64,000 nt of DNA, from NCBI RefSeq assembly GCF_029894165.1, contig NZ_JARXXU010000001.1, positions 1,426,001-1,490,000 of the forward strand. The letters run 5' to 3'. This stretch comes from Aurantimicrobium minutum. GTDB taxonomy: Bacteria; Actinomycetota; Actinomycetes; Actinomycetales; Microbacteriaceae. Below the pieces are notes generated by a model, which was not told the DNA's origin, ran no database searches, and saw only the letters and a program-made list of their open reading frames with translations. Both the position numbers and the translations under genes were made by a program. This document shows, in pieces, positions 1-7,922 of the stretch (its first letter is position 1; each line of letters opens with the position of its first letter).

Positions 1-549
1 AATGCCTTCTGGAGATCGCTGCGGGTCTTGATGTTTGCAGGGTCTACACCAGCCTTGTCGAGTACTGCCTTGTTGTAGAGCAGACCGAAAGCTTCAGCAG
101 TAACAGGAATACCGACCTGCTTGCCGTCGATGTTTGCAACGTCAAGGGTACCCTCGGCTGCAAGCTCAGCAAGTGGCTGGCCGGACCAGTCCATCACCTT
201 GTCTGCCATGTCAGGAAGTTCCTGCAGCGCAGTCATGATGGTGGGAGCGTCACCAGCTTCGTACATAGGGGTAACGGTCTGGAGGAAAGGCTGGTCCTGA
301 GGAGCCTCAATCAGAGTAACGCTGGTGCAATCGGTGTTGGTTGCGTTGTAGTCCTCGATTGCTGCGGTGAACTGGTCCTGAATCTCAACCTTGATGGTTC
401 CGAGCCAGCTGATCTCCGTAACTTCCTTACAGTCAGCAAGGTTGGCCTGGGATGAACCAGATGCACAACCGGTGAACAGCACCGAAGCTGCAAGGGCGGT
501 GAGGGCCACGCCAGCAACGACTGCTTTCTTACGGCGAATAACTGCCATA
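1..549 (-). CDS. ABC transporter sugar-binding lipoprotein (5' part; 3' end outside window)
   Basis: Extracellular solute-binding protein of a carbohydrate ABC importer, probably family 1. The visible N-terminal ~183 residues start with a basic stretch (RRKK), a hydrophobic segment and a lipobox FTGC, so the mature protein should be a membrane-anchored lipoprotein. After the Cys the sequence runs through ISWLGTIKVEIQDQF and a PMYEAGDAPTIM-type region typical of sugar binders. I take ATG 549 because AAAGGA lies about 7 nt upstream; an ATG at 555 is too close to it. The gene runs off the left edge, so permease genes may follow there. The LacI gene upstream and the palindromic operators between them suggest local, sugar-responsive repression. 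The sugar cannot be named from this fragment. Confidence 0.85.
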
Positions 550-675
550 GTCATTTCCTTTCAATTGTGGAAGAGCTTGTATTTTCAGCGAGGTATCCGC
601 TTCGATACGTGCTTTTCTTCCTTGATGTGATTGGCGGCCATGGTGGCCACGCAACTTCTGTGATGCTTAGGGTTT

Positions 676-702
676 TCAACGCGCGTCGTCGACGCGCGTC
701 GA
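676..702. promoter_or_regulatory. Tandem LacI-type operator upstream of the sugar-binding protein gene
   Basis: TCGACGCGCGTCGA at 689-702 is a perfect 14-bp palindrome with a central CG step, the form expected of a LacI-family operator. Directly left, 676-689 reads TCAACGCGCGTCGT, a 12/14 match to it, offset by 13 bp. A third near-identical copy sits in front of the lacI gene (1876-1889). The site lies about 130-150 bp upstream of the binding-protein start. The rest of the 254-bp gap (550-803) shows no ORF, and I could not assign a firm promoter. Confidence 0.75.
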
Positions 703-803
703 TACAGAGAAATCTATCTAAAGTTCAGAAAGATTGTCTACCCCAAAAACCGTGTTTTTAGTTTTCGTAACCTAATCGTGATTCTAGGCAGGCCGCGAAG
801 TCC

Positions 804-1853
804 TTACTTCTGCCCCAGAGGGGCAAGTCCGGTGCTTCCCCGATCCACGAATTGTGGCTGGGTGAGATATTGCAGAACAGACTTTTTATCCCCATTGAGT
901 CGGGCAACCAAATACTGAGCTGCCATACGACCGAGCTCACGTCCGTCTACTCCGATAGTTGTCTGTGCAGGCACCGTCATATTTTCAGCCTCATCGGAGA
1001 TACCGAAACTCAGCATCGACAGATCCTCAGGGATGTTGATACCCCGGGCACCGGCCACTTCAAGGGCCCCGATGAGTGCTGGTTCATTGAACCCAATGAG
1101 TGCAGTGATGTCAGGCTGTTCTGCAGTGAGCTCTTCAAAAGCTTCGCGGCCAGCACGAATAGTTGCTTTCGCGTGCTTGATAGTGATGGTGATCCCCAAG
1201 CGCTTCGCGAGATCCAGCAATGGCTTCTCGGTTCGCACACCTGGACCATAGCCAGCTTCCAAGAGATCGCTGCTCATGGATATCACACCGATGTTGGTGT
1301 GACCAAGATCGAGCAAATGGTGCAAGGCCATGGGACCCCATTGAGAGAAGTCCGCATCCACAAAAGTGAGGTCCTGAGAATCATCTGTTCGGCCAATCAA
1401 GCAGAACGGGGTGCCACTGTCTCGGAGAACCTCCACTCGGGGATCCTGAGCTCGGACCTCCATGAGAAGTACTCCCTCAACGAGTCCCTGGGCCACAATC
1501 TTGCGCAAGGAGGCAACGTCCTCCACGGCGTTTGGCCAGAGCAGAAGTTGATAGCCGTCTTCAGCTGCTGCGGCGGTAGCTGCTTCAACGTATTCAAAGT
1601 CTGTTTCATCGAAGCCGCGCTCCCCAACCGGGAACAGCAACGCCAGCAAACCAGACTTCTTACTCGCCAATGCCTGGGCCATCGCATTGGGCACATAGCC
1701 CAAGGTCTTCATGGCTTCTTCAATACGCTCACGCGTTTCATCGCTGATGGGGCGCACGCCGGTGAGGGCGTAGCTCACCGTACTTTCGGAGACGCCGGCC
1801 ATCTTGGCCACGTCCGCACGGGTTGCCTGCTTGGGCTTCTTTGTCGAACTCAC
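804..1853 (-). CDS. LacI family transcriptional regulator
   Basis: A 349-residue LacI/GalR repressor, full length for the family. The N-terminal helix-turn-helix (residues ~12-32) reads ADVAKMAGVSESTVSYAL, followed by the hinge helix region (YVPNAMAQALASKKS). A periplasmic-binding-protein-like effector domain occupies the rest, with a family-typical FGISDEAENM region near residue 285. The start is GTG 1853, the only in-frame option because a stop lies just upstream. There is no properly spaced ribosome-binding site, but TACTCT sits 6 nt before the GTG, so the mRNA is probably leaderless. An operator copy overlaps the presumed -35/spacer, which suggests autorepression. It probably controls the sugar ABC operon running off the left edge. 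The effector is unknown. Confidence 0.9.
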   Translation of the reverse strand: MSSTKKPKQATRADVAKMAGVSESTVSYALTGVRPISDETRERIEEAMKTLGYVPNAMAQALASKKSGLLALLFPVGERGFDETDFEYVEAATAAAAEDGYQLLLWPNAVEDVASLRKIVAQGLVEGVLLMEVRAQDPRVEVLRDSGTPFCLIGRTDDSQDLTFVDADFSQWGPMALHHLLDLGHTNIGVISMSSDLLEAGYGPGVRTEKPLLDLAKRLGITITIKHAKATIRAGREAFEELTAEQPDITALIGFNEPALIGALEVAGARGINIPEDLSMLSFGISDEAENMTVPAQTTIGVDGRELGRMAAQYLVARLNGDKKSVLQYLTQPQFVDRGSTGLAPLGQK

Positions 1854-1859
1854 TCCCTA

Positions 1860-1889
1860 AGAGTAAAGGACAATGTCGACACGCGTCGA
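1860..1889 (-). promoter_or_regulatory. lacI promoter (-10) and overlapping autoregulatory operator
   Basis: On the minus strand TACTCT (1860-1865) lies 6 nt before GTG 1853, the spacing of a leaderless transcript. The site 1876-1889 (TCGACACGCGTCGA) matches the palindrome at 689-702 in 13 of 14 positions and covers the spacer and -35 zone, so bound repressor would block its own gene. The outer GTCGAC/GTCGAC arms at 1875-1890 are also symmetric. Confidence 0.65.
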
Positions 1890-1906
1890 CTACTTATTCG
1901 ATGAAT

Positions 1907-3583
1907 TTACGCTTCAATCACGAGAGGGATAATCATCGGGCGGCGGCGGTAGCTCTTCGAGACCCACTGTCCCACCGTACGACGAATGACCTGCTGCAAG
2001 GAGTGCGTATCCCGAACGCCATTGTGAGCAGCCTCTTGCAGGCCCTTCGCAATGGCGGGTTTGATCTCATCAAACACGGCATCATCTTCCGCGAAACCCT
2101 TGGCGTGAATCTCGGGGCCGACAATAATCTTGCCGGTCGCAGGATCAACCACGACGATGATTGAGATGAAGCCCTCTTCCGCGAGGATGCGGCGGTCTTT
2201 GAGGTCGTTGTCCGTGATTTCACCGACACTCGATCCATCGACATACACATAGCCAATGTCGAGTTGACCCACAACGCGTGCAATGCCGTCCTTGAGGTCA
2301 ATCACGGTGCCGTCTTCACCCAAAATGGTGCGATGTGCATCGACACCTGAGTCAATAGCAAGGTTCGCGTTTGCTACCAGGTGACGGTATTCCCCGTGCA
2401 CCGGGAAGACGTTCTTAGGCTGCAAGATGTTGTAGCAATACAGCAACTCCCCTGCCGCAGCGTGACCAGAGACGTGCACCTTGGCATTGCCCTTGTGAAC
2501 CACCTTGGCACCCAGTTTGGTCAGGCCATCAATCACGCGATACACAGCGTTCTCGTTACCGGGAATCAAGCTAGAGGCCAGAATGACCGTATCGCCGGGT
2601 CCCACTTCGATCTGGTGCTCTAGATTCGCCATGCGAGCTAACACGGCCATGGGTTCACCCTGTGATCCTGTGGACATGTAGACCAGACGGTCATCGGGAA
2701 GATCCGCCGCCTTCTTGGCGTCAATAATGACACCTTCAGGAACATCTAGATAGCCCAACTCTGAGGCGATACCCATGTTGCGCACCATCGATCGCCCCAT
2801 CAATACAACGTGACGGTTGTTTGCTACTGCGGCGTCAATCACCTGCTGTACACGGTGCACGTGAGAGGAAAAGCTTGCCACAATTACGCGACGCTTGGAG
2901 CGGTGAATGACACTTTCGAGAACAGGGCCAATTTCACGCTCGAGCGGAGTGAATCCAGGAACGTCCGCATTCGTAGAGTCAGGCAGGAAAAGGTCAACTC
3001 CTTCTTCACCGAGGCGCGCGAATGCGCGCAGATCGGTGAGACGGCCGTCCAGTGGGAGCTGATCCATTTTGAAGTCACCGGTGTGCAGTACCACGCCAGC
3101 TTCTGAACGGATAGCGACAGCCAAAGCATCCGGGATGGAGTGATTGACCGCGACGAACTCGAGCTCGTAAGGGCCGAACTGTTCCTTATCGCCCTCTTTC
3201 ACCTGCAGTGTGTAGGGCTGCATGCGGTGTTCTTTGAGTTTTGCTTCAATGAGAGCAAGCGTCAGTCCAGACCCCACAAGAGGAATGTCTTGCTTGAGAC
3301 GAAGTAGATACGGAACGGCACCGATGTGGTCCTCGTGGCCGTGGGTGAGCACGATCGCGAGAACGTCATCCATCCGATCGCGAATGTAACTGAAGTCGGG
3401 CAGAATCAGGTCCACACCAGGCTGGGTCTCTTCAGGGAAAAGCACACCACAGTCCACGATGAGCAACTTGCCGTTGAGCTCGTAGACGGTCATGTTGCGA
3501 CCGATTTCGCCCACCCCTCCGAGGGGGACAACACGCAGCGTTCCGTGTTCGAGTGCGGGTGGGTCAAACAGTTCGTTAGGCAT
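1907..3583 (-). CDS. rnj: Ribonuclease J
   Basis: A 558-residue RNase J, a metallo-beta-lactamase/beta-CASP ribonuclease with 5' exonuclease and endonuclease activity in rRNA processing and mRNA decay. The zinc-binding signature HGHEDH is at residues ~81-86 and the downstream HTGDFK motif at ~167-172. The N-terminal PLGGVGEIGRN element and a C-terminal domain after the beta-CASP region are also present, and the length is normal. The ATG at 3583 has AGAGG a few bases upstream. It lies downstream of dapA on the same strand, an arrangement common in actinobacteria. Catalytic residues appear complete. Confidence 0.96.
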   Translation of the reverse strand: MPNELFDPPALEHGTLRVVPLGGVGEIGRNMTVYELNGKLLIVDCGVLFPEETQPGVDLILPDFSYIRDRMDDVLAIVLTHGHEDHIGAVPYLLRLKQDIPLVGSGLTLALIEAKLKEHRMQPYTLQVKEGDKEQFGPYELEFVAVNHSIPDALAVAIRSEAGVVLHTGDFKMDQLPLDGRLTDLRAFARLGEEGVDLFLPDSTNADVPGFTPLEREIGPVLESVIHRSKRRVIVASFSSHVHRVQQVIDAAVANNRHVVLMGRSMVRNMGIASELGYLDVPEGVIIDAKKAADLPDDRLVYMSTGSQGEPMAVLARMANLEHQIEVGPGDTVILASSLIPGNENAVYRVIDGLTKLGAKVVHKGNAKVHVSGHAAAGELLYCYNILQPKNVFPVHGEYRHLVANANLAIDSGVDAHRTILGEDGTVIDLKDGIARVVGQLDIGYVYVDGSSVGEITDNDLKDRRILAEEGFISIIVVVDPATGKIIVGPEIHAKGFAEDDAVFDEIKPAIAKGLQEAAHNGVRDTHSLQQVIRRTVGQWVSKSYRRRPMIIPLVIEA

Positions 3584-3653
3584 ATTCCTCTTACGAGCAG
3601 GGGTTCACAAGAACCCTATTCACGCCCGAGCAAATGCACTGGCGAGTGTGGCG

Positions 3654-4631
3654 CTACCTGGTAGTGCCGGCGATTTTGGGCAATGCTCCGCCAGCGGCGG
3701 CATTGCGGTCGGGACGGAAGTTTGAGAAGTCCAGACCTGTAATGGCGCCCACGAGAGAGATCTCGTCCTCGATCTTGGCTGCTTCCCACTCTTCAGGTCC
3801 GACGAGGGGCAAACGAACCCGGGGGCTGCTAATGCGGCCCAGTCCGTGCAGTACATACTTCGTGGCAACCGTTCCAGGAACGTGTGTCATGATGGCGCGA
3901 ACCAGCGGCTCCAGCGCTTGGTGCTCCGCTGTTGCCGCCTGAAGGTCTCCGCGGTTAACAGCATCGACCATGGCGCGATAAGGGGCAGGAGCAATGTTGG
4001 CGGTCACCCCGATGAGACCCGAAGCACCAATGGCCATGTGGGGCAAGACATTGGCATCATCACCAGAGAAGTAGAGCAAATCGGTCTGGTTGAGCACACG
4101 GCTGACTTCGCTGAAGTCACCCTTGGCATCCTTGATAGCAACAATGTTGGGGTGCTTGGCCAAACGAAGAATAGTTTCGTACTGAATAGGGATTCCTGCA
4201 CGGCCTGGAATGTCATAGGCAATGAAAGGCAGGTCCGTGGCGTCCGCGATCATGCGGAAGTGCGTCAACACGCCGGCTTGGGTCGGCTTGTTGTAGTAAG
4301 GGGTAACGGCCATGATGCCGTCAGCGCCTGCCTTGGCAGACTTCTTCGCTAATTCAATGGCGTGTGCGGTTTCGTTCGAAGGGCCGCCCATGATGATGCG
4401 AGCACGATTGCCTGCAACCTGCTTGCCCACCTCGACGAGCTTGACCTTCTCATCGTCGGTCAAAGTGCTAGTTTCACCCGTGGTTCCGGTGACAACAATG
4501 CCATCAGCACCGTTGGATACAACGTCGTCAATGAGCTTCTCGACATCGTTCCAGTTCACTTCGCCATCGGCGGTGAACGGAGTTACGAGCGCGACAAGTA
4601 CTTGTCCGAAGGGGTTTTCGCGTTGAGCCAC
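3654..4631 (-). CDS. dapA: 4-hydroxy-tetrahydrodipicolinate synthase
   Basis: A 325-residue DapA, a cytosolic class I aldolase that condenses pyruvate with aspartate semialdehyde in the lysine/diaminopimelate pathway. Visible active-site elements are TTGE (residues ~50-53), Tyr ~139 in YDIPGR, Arg ~144, and the Schiff-base Lys ~167 in AIKDAK. The protein is about 25-30 residues longer than common DapA because of a C-terminal tail rich in Ala, Asn and Arg after the LDFSNFRPD segment. The start is GTG 4631 with TACCCT exactly 6 nt upstream and no Shine-Dalgarno, so a leaderless internal promoter is likely. It lies between thyX and rnj. Confidence 0.95.
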   Translation of the reverse strand: MAQRENPFGQVLVALVTPFTADGEVNWNDVEKLIDDVVSNGADGIVVTGTTGETSTLTDDEKVKLVEVGKQVAGNRARIIMGGPSNETAHAIELAKKSAKAGADGIMAVTPYYNKPTQAGVLTHFRMIADATDLPFIAYDIPGRAGIPIQYETILRLAKHPNIVAIKDAKGDFSEVSRVLNQTDLLYFSGDDANVLPHMAIGASGLIGVTANIAPAPYRAMVDAVNRGDLQAATAEHQALEPLVRAIMTHVPGTVATKYVLHGLGRISSPRVRLPLVGPEEWEAAKIEDEISLVGAITGLDFSNFRPDRNAAAGGALPKIAGTTR

Positions 4632-4637
4632 GACTTA

Positions 4638-4643
4638 AGGGTA
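4638..4643 (-). promoter_or_regulatory. Putative leaderless -10 element of dapA
   Basis: TACCCT on the minus strand, separated by 6 nt from GTG 4631. No ribosome-binding site is present. The placement matches the other leaderless heads in this window. No clear -35 was seen. Confidence 0.5.
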
Positions 4644-4656
4644 TCGCGCTGCAGGA

Positions 4657-5394
4657 TTACGGCGAAACGCGGCCGTGCTCATTGAACGCTGAATAGGTCA
4701 GCGGCATGAGTGCAGCCCAGAAATCTTCCATCTTTTCGGCGACCATTTCGATCTCACGCTGAGGGAAGGAGGGGAAGTGTGTGCCTTCACGCTTGGTGCG
4801 CAGTGACAGGAAGTTCATCAGCGAGCGAGCGTTCATGGTGACATACATGGAGGAGTAGGTAGCAACGGGAAGAACACCGCGAGCAACCTCACGAGCGATG
4901 CCCGCGTCGAGCATGCGTTCGTATTCTTCATATGCGATGGTGACAGCACGCTTGGTAGCTTCCTGGGTCAACGCAGTCTGCTCAGGAGTTCCAGGGACAA
5001 AATCGTAAGCTCCGGGCTTACCCACCTGAATGAGGTTACGGTCATCACCGGGGACGTAGAACACGGGGTTGAGTTCACGGTAACGAGCAGACTCTTCGTT
5101 GTAGGAGGCAATGCGGTGACGCATGAACTCACGGAAGACAAAGATAGGCGCCTGCACATAAAACGTCATCGAGTTGTGCTCAAAGGGGGATCCATGGCGG
5201 TCACGCATGAGGTAGTTGATCAAGCCCTTGTCGCGCTTCTCATCTTCTGCACGGGACTCAGGCGTGTGCATGCTCTCTTCTAGAGTTTGCTCACCCTGGG
5301 TCGACACACGCGCTGCAAAAAGCACATCGGAGTCGTGGGCGCTCGAGCGCACCAGTTCGACGGTTACATCTGAACGAAATTGAATCTCAGCCAC
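4657..5394 (-). CDS. thyX: FAD-dependent thymidylate synthase
   Basis: ThyX makes dTMP from dUMP using methylenetetrahydrofolate and FAD. The signature RHR-x7-S is complete (R92, H93, R94 and S102, counted from the chosen start), flanked by the family-typical REFMRHR and ESARYREL segments. The reading frame is open to GTG 5418, but that start has no ribosome-binding site. GTG 5394 has TAAGG about 8 nt upstream and gives MAEIQFRSDV, the usual N-terminus, so I chose 5394 (245 aa). It is followed by dapA 25 bp downstream. No thyA is in this window. Confidence 0.93.
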   Translation of the reverse strand: MAEIQFRSDVTVELVRSSAHDSDVLFAARVSTQGEQTLEESMHTPESRAEDEKRDKGLINYLMRDRHGSPFEHNSMTFYVQAPIFVFREFMRHRIASYNEESARYRELNPVFYVPGDDRNLIQVGKPGAYDFVPGTPEQTALTQEATKRAVTIAYEEYERMLDAGIAREVARGVLPVATYSSMYVTMNARSLMNFLSLRTKREGTHFPSFPQREIEMVAEKMEDFWAALMPLTYSAFNEHGRVSP

Positions 5395-5470
5395 AAGTAA
5401 AACCTTACCCGTCGTCACGATACGTCATACTCGGCGCGACGGGGTTGAACAGAAATAGTCTTATAAAACC

Positions 5471-5920
5471 ATGGACCTTTCTCTCATCCTTCTCCTCATC
5501 GGTGGACTCGTCGTCGTTTCCACCGCTGTGGGCTTTCTCGTGAAAGCACTCGAAGGTCGCGTCAAGAAAGAAGACGGACTCACCCGGGTGGACCCTCAGA
5601 CCCTTGGGGAGAACATCAGCTTTGGTTCCATTGGAACCCTGTTGCAGTTCAGCTCAGAATTTTGTACCAAGTGTCCTGGTACCCGAAAGTTTCTTGCTCA
5701 GGTTGCAGAACACCATCCTGGAGTCACGCATGTGGATGTTGATCTGACCCATCGCCAGGATTTGGCTCAACAGTTCAACATTCTGCAAACCCCCACCACT
5801 TTCATCCTCGATGACAGCGGCGCCATCGCCGCCCGCATCGGAGGATCCCCTCGTCCCGAAGCAGTTTCCGCTGGTTTGGAAATCGCAATTAAGAGAGAGC
5901 ACGACAGCTATGTCATCTAA
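5471..5920 (+). CDS. Membrane-anchored thioredoxin-family protein
   Basis: A 149-residue protein with an N-terminal transmembrane helix (residues ~3-25) and a thioredoxin fold carrying the redox pair C65-T-K-C68. A PTTF segment supplies the cis-proline loop near residue 113. The CxxC is CTKC rather than the canonical CGPC, so redox potential and partners probably differ from TrxA. It overlaps the DUF4395 gene by 11 bp, so the two are likely co-translated. The pair is known as a neighbourhood in actinobacteria, but I know of no firmly assigned function. The likely role is thiol redox chemistry at the membrane. TAGTCT at about 5456 could be a -10. Confidence 0.8.
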   Translation: MDLSLILLLIGGLVVVSTAVGFLVKALEGRVKKEDGLTRVDPQTLGENISFGSIGTLLQFSSEFCTKCPGTRKFLAQVAEHHPGVTHVDVDLTHRQDLAQQFNILQTPTTFILDDSGAIAARIGGSPRPEAVSAGLEIAIKREHDSYVI

Positions 5921-6446
5921 GAAGCCCAACCCCCTCGCAGCACAGCCCGGCACTCAGGGCATTGACCCCCGCGGTCCTCGCTTTGGCGCCACTATTACGC
6001 TCATCACACTCACCGTGGAACTGATTTTCCTCCTCGCCAGCCCCGATGCACTCTCCGCCAACAACTCGATTGTGCAAAACTTTGCAACTCCTGCCGGTAT
6101 TTTGCTGAGCCTGATCGTGATCGTCTTCGCTATTGGTGCCTTCGCGGGGATTGGGAAGCACCCCTATGGCGCCATCTTCAAGGCGCTCATTCGCCCCCGC
6201 CTGTCTGCACCCGAAGAACTCGAAGACCCCAAGCCACCTACCTTCGCTCAGTTGATTGGTTTCATCATCACACTGGTCGGCCTCGTCCTTGCCCTCCTCG
6301 GTGTTACCACCGGTGCTGTCATTGCCGTGGCCTTTGCCTTCGTCGCAGCATTCTTGAACTCGGTATTTGGGTACTGCTTGGGTTGCCAAATCTATGTCCT
6401 GCTCGTACGCGCAGGTATCGTGGGACGTGGAGGCGCGTCCGCCTAG
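5910..6446 (+). CDS. DUF4395 family membrane protein
   Basis: A 178-residue integral membrane protein. It has the DUF4395 hallmarks: an N-terminal IDPRGPRFGATITL segment, several hydrophobic helices and a C-terminal FGYCLGCQIYVLL region whose CxxC sits in or beside a membrane helix. Start ATG 5910 overlaps the end of the thioredoxin gene, so the longer upstream frame is not the real start. The CxxC pair next to a membrane thioredoxin suggests disulfide exchange between the two proteins; that is inference. No characterised member is known to me. Confidence 0.8.
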   Translation: MSSKKPNPLAAQPGTQGIDPRGPRFGATITLITLTVELIFLLASPDALSANNSIVQNFATPAGILLSLIVIVFAIGAFAGIGKHPYGAIFKALIRPRLSAPEELEDPKPPTFAQLIGFIITLVGLVLALLGVTTGAVIAVAFAFVAAFLNSVFGYCLGCQIYVLLVRAGIVGRGGASA

Positions 6447-6495
6447 TTCGACACTTTTTTCGAGCCACGGCCGCTTCCTGTCTAAGGAGGTAGTC

Positions 6496-7416
6496 GTGGC
6501 TCGTTCGTTACACGTGCTCATTGCAGGCGGCAGCGGCATGATTGGCACCGCTCTCACCACGGAATTGCGCGCCCAGGGCCACACTGTTCGCTATCTCGCT
6601 CGAGCTGGGAGCCCTCTGATTGATAACACGTGGTGTTTCGCTTGGCGACCCGGTGTGACCGAGGTCAATCTTGATGAGCTCGAAGAGGCAACGGGAGCAC
6701 CTTTTGACGCAGTAATTAACCTGGCTGGTTCAACCATCAGCAAAATGCCGTGGACAAAGAAAACCAAACATGTGATCCTCAGTTCTCGCCTGAACGCCAC
6801 GGCCACTCTCGTGGACGCCATCAATCAGGCCTGCCATAAGCCCGAGGTTCTTCTCAACGGCTCTGCAGTTGGGTTCTACGGCGATCGTGGCTCCGAGGTA
6901 CTGACAGAGTCTTCACCCCGTGGGTCAGGTTTCTTGGCCGACGTCGTTGCCTCGTGGGAGCATGCTACCGAACACCTGGATCCACAGGTCCGCCTGGTCT
7001 TCGCGCGCACAGGGCTTGTGCTGGGCTCCCAAGGAGCCCTCGGTCCGTTACGCCTATTGACCAGATTCTTCGTCGCAGGACCTCTTGCCGGCGGCAAAGA
7101 CTGGTGGCCGTGGATTAGCCTCCGGGATGAAGCTCGTGCACTTGTCTTCTTACTAGATAACAAGATTTCGGGACCCGTGAACCTGGTCGGGCCACAGCCT
7201 GCCACCTCTGGCATGGTGATGAAAGCTGTGGCGAAGGCTATGAAGCGCCCCTTCTGGCTTCCAGCTCCCGGCTTCGCCATCAAGATCCTGCTGGGCCAGG
7301 CCGGAAAAGAACTCCTGCTTTCCAGCCAAAAGATTTCACCTGACGTTCTGTTAACTTCTGGTTTCACTTTCCTCGATGCGGACGTCACGGAGGGAGTGCA
7401 CTCCGCTCTGCGCTAG
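6496..7416 (+). CDS. TIGR01777 family NAD(P)-binding epimerase
   Basis: A 306-residue SDR-superfamily protein of the TIGR01777/YfcH group. The N-terminal Rossmann motif IAGGSGMIGTAL lies at residues ~8-19, and a mid-protein GSAVGFYGDRG segment is typical of the family. The C-terminal DUF1731-like region includes LPAPGFAIKILLG. I chose GTG 6496 because AAGGAGG ends about 6 nt upstream; the longer frame runs back through the DUF4395 gene. The family is usually called an epimerase or cell-division inhibitor, but the substrate is unknown. Confidence 0.87.
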   Translation: MARSLHVLIAGGSGMIGTALTTELRAQGHTVRYLARAGSPLIDNTWCFAWRPGVTEVNLDELEEATGAPFDAVINLAGSTISKMPWTKKTKHVILSSRLNATATLVDAINQACHKPEVLLNGSAVGFYGDRGSEVLTESSPRGSGFLADVVASWEHATEHLDPQVRLVFARTGLVLGSQGALGPLRLLTRFFVAGPLAGGKDWWPWISLRDEARALVFLLDNKISGPVNLVGPQPATSGMVMKAVAKAMKRPFWLPAPGFAIKILLGQAGKELLLSSQKISPDVLLTSGFTFLDADVTEGVHSALR

Positions 7417-7425
7417 GTTGGAGGT

Positions 7426-7920
7426 ATGGGTGTACGCATCGAAAAAATTGACCTACCTGGCATGGGGGTTCGTCACGACGTTGTGACTGCTGCCGGCCAG
7501 CACATTGGTGTCCTGAGCTATCGCAATGGAACCCGTGAAGTGGCTCTCTACGACCCGGAAGATCCCGATGCCAGCTTGGCATCTGTGGCATTGACCGCCG
7601 CCGAAGCCGCCGCCTTCTCAGACCTGCTCGGTCACGCCGCACTGCTCAGCCAGCTTTCTGGCCTGGGCGGTGGCACGATCGGCCTCTTTACCGAACAACT
7701 CGTTCTCCCGGCAGACTCTCGCTATCTCGACCGTCCCCTCGGAGATACGGAAGCACGCACGAAGACGGGCACGTCTATCGTCGCCATCCTGCGCGGCAAA
7801 GAAGTGATTCCCTCCCCCACTCCCTCCGAGATTCTCCGCATGGACGACCTCATCGTTGCAGTGGGAACACGTGAAGGACTGGACAAGCTCGACAAACTCT
7901 TGGCACACAGTCAGGTCTAG
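7426..7920 (+). CDS. KhtT-like regulatory subunit of a K+/H+ antiporter (TrkA-C domain)
   Basis: A 164-residue soluble protein with an N-terminal domain (MGVRIEKIDLPGMG) and a C-terminal TrkA-C/RCK_C domain covering residues ~85-160 (a segment ending LIVAVGTREGLDKL). The next gene, 2 bp downstream, is a CPA2 antiporter. The pair matches the KhtT-KhtU arrangement in which the small subunit senses ligand or ions and gates antiport. ATG 7426 has TTGGAGG just upstream. Confidence 0.85.
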   Translation: MGVRIEKIDLPGMGVRHDVVTAAGQHIGVLSYRNGTREVALYDPEDPDASLASVALTAAEAAAFSDLLGHAALLSQLSGLGGGTIGLFTEQLVLPADSRYLDRPLGDTEARTKTGTSIVAILRGKEVIPSPTPSEILRMDDLIVAVGTREGLDKLDKLLAHSQV

Positions 7921-7922
7921 CC

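Noticed and set aside
852-1904. 350-residue open frame on the plus strand opposite lacI
   Set aside because: It is an antisense shadow of a clear LacI gene. Its protein is rich in Cys, His and Arg with no domain and no ribosome-binding site.
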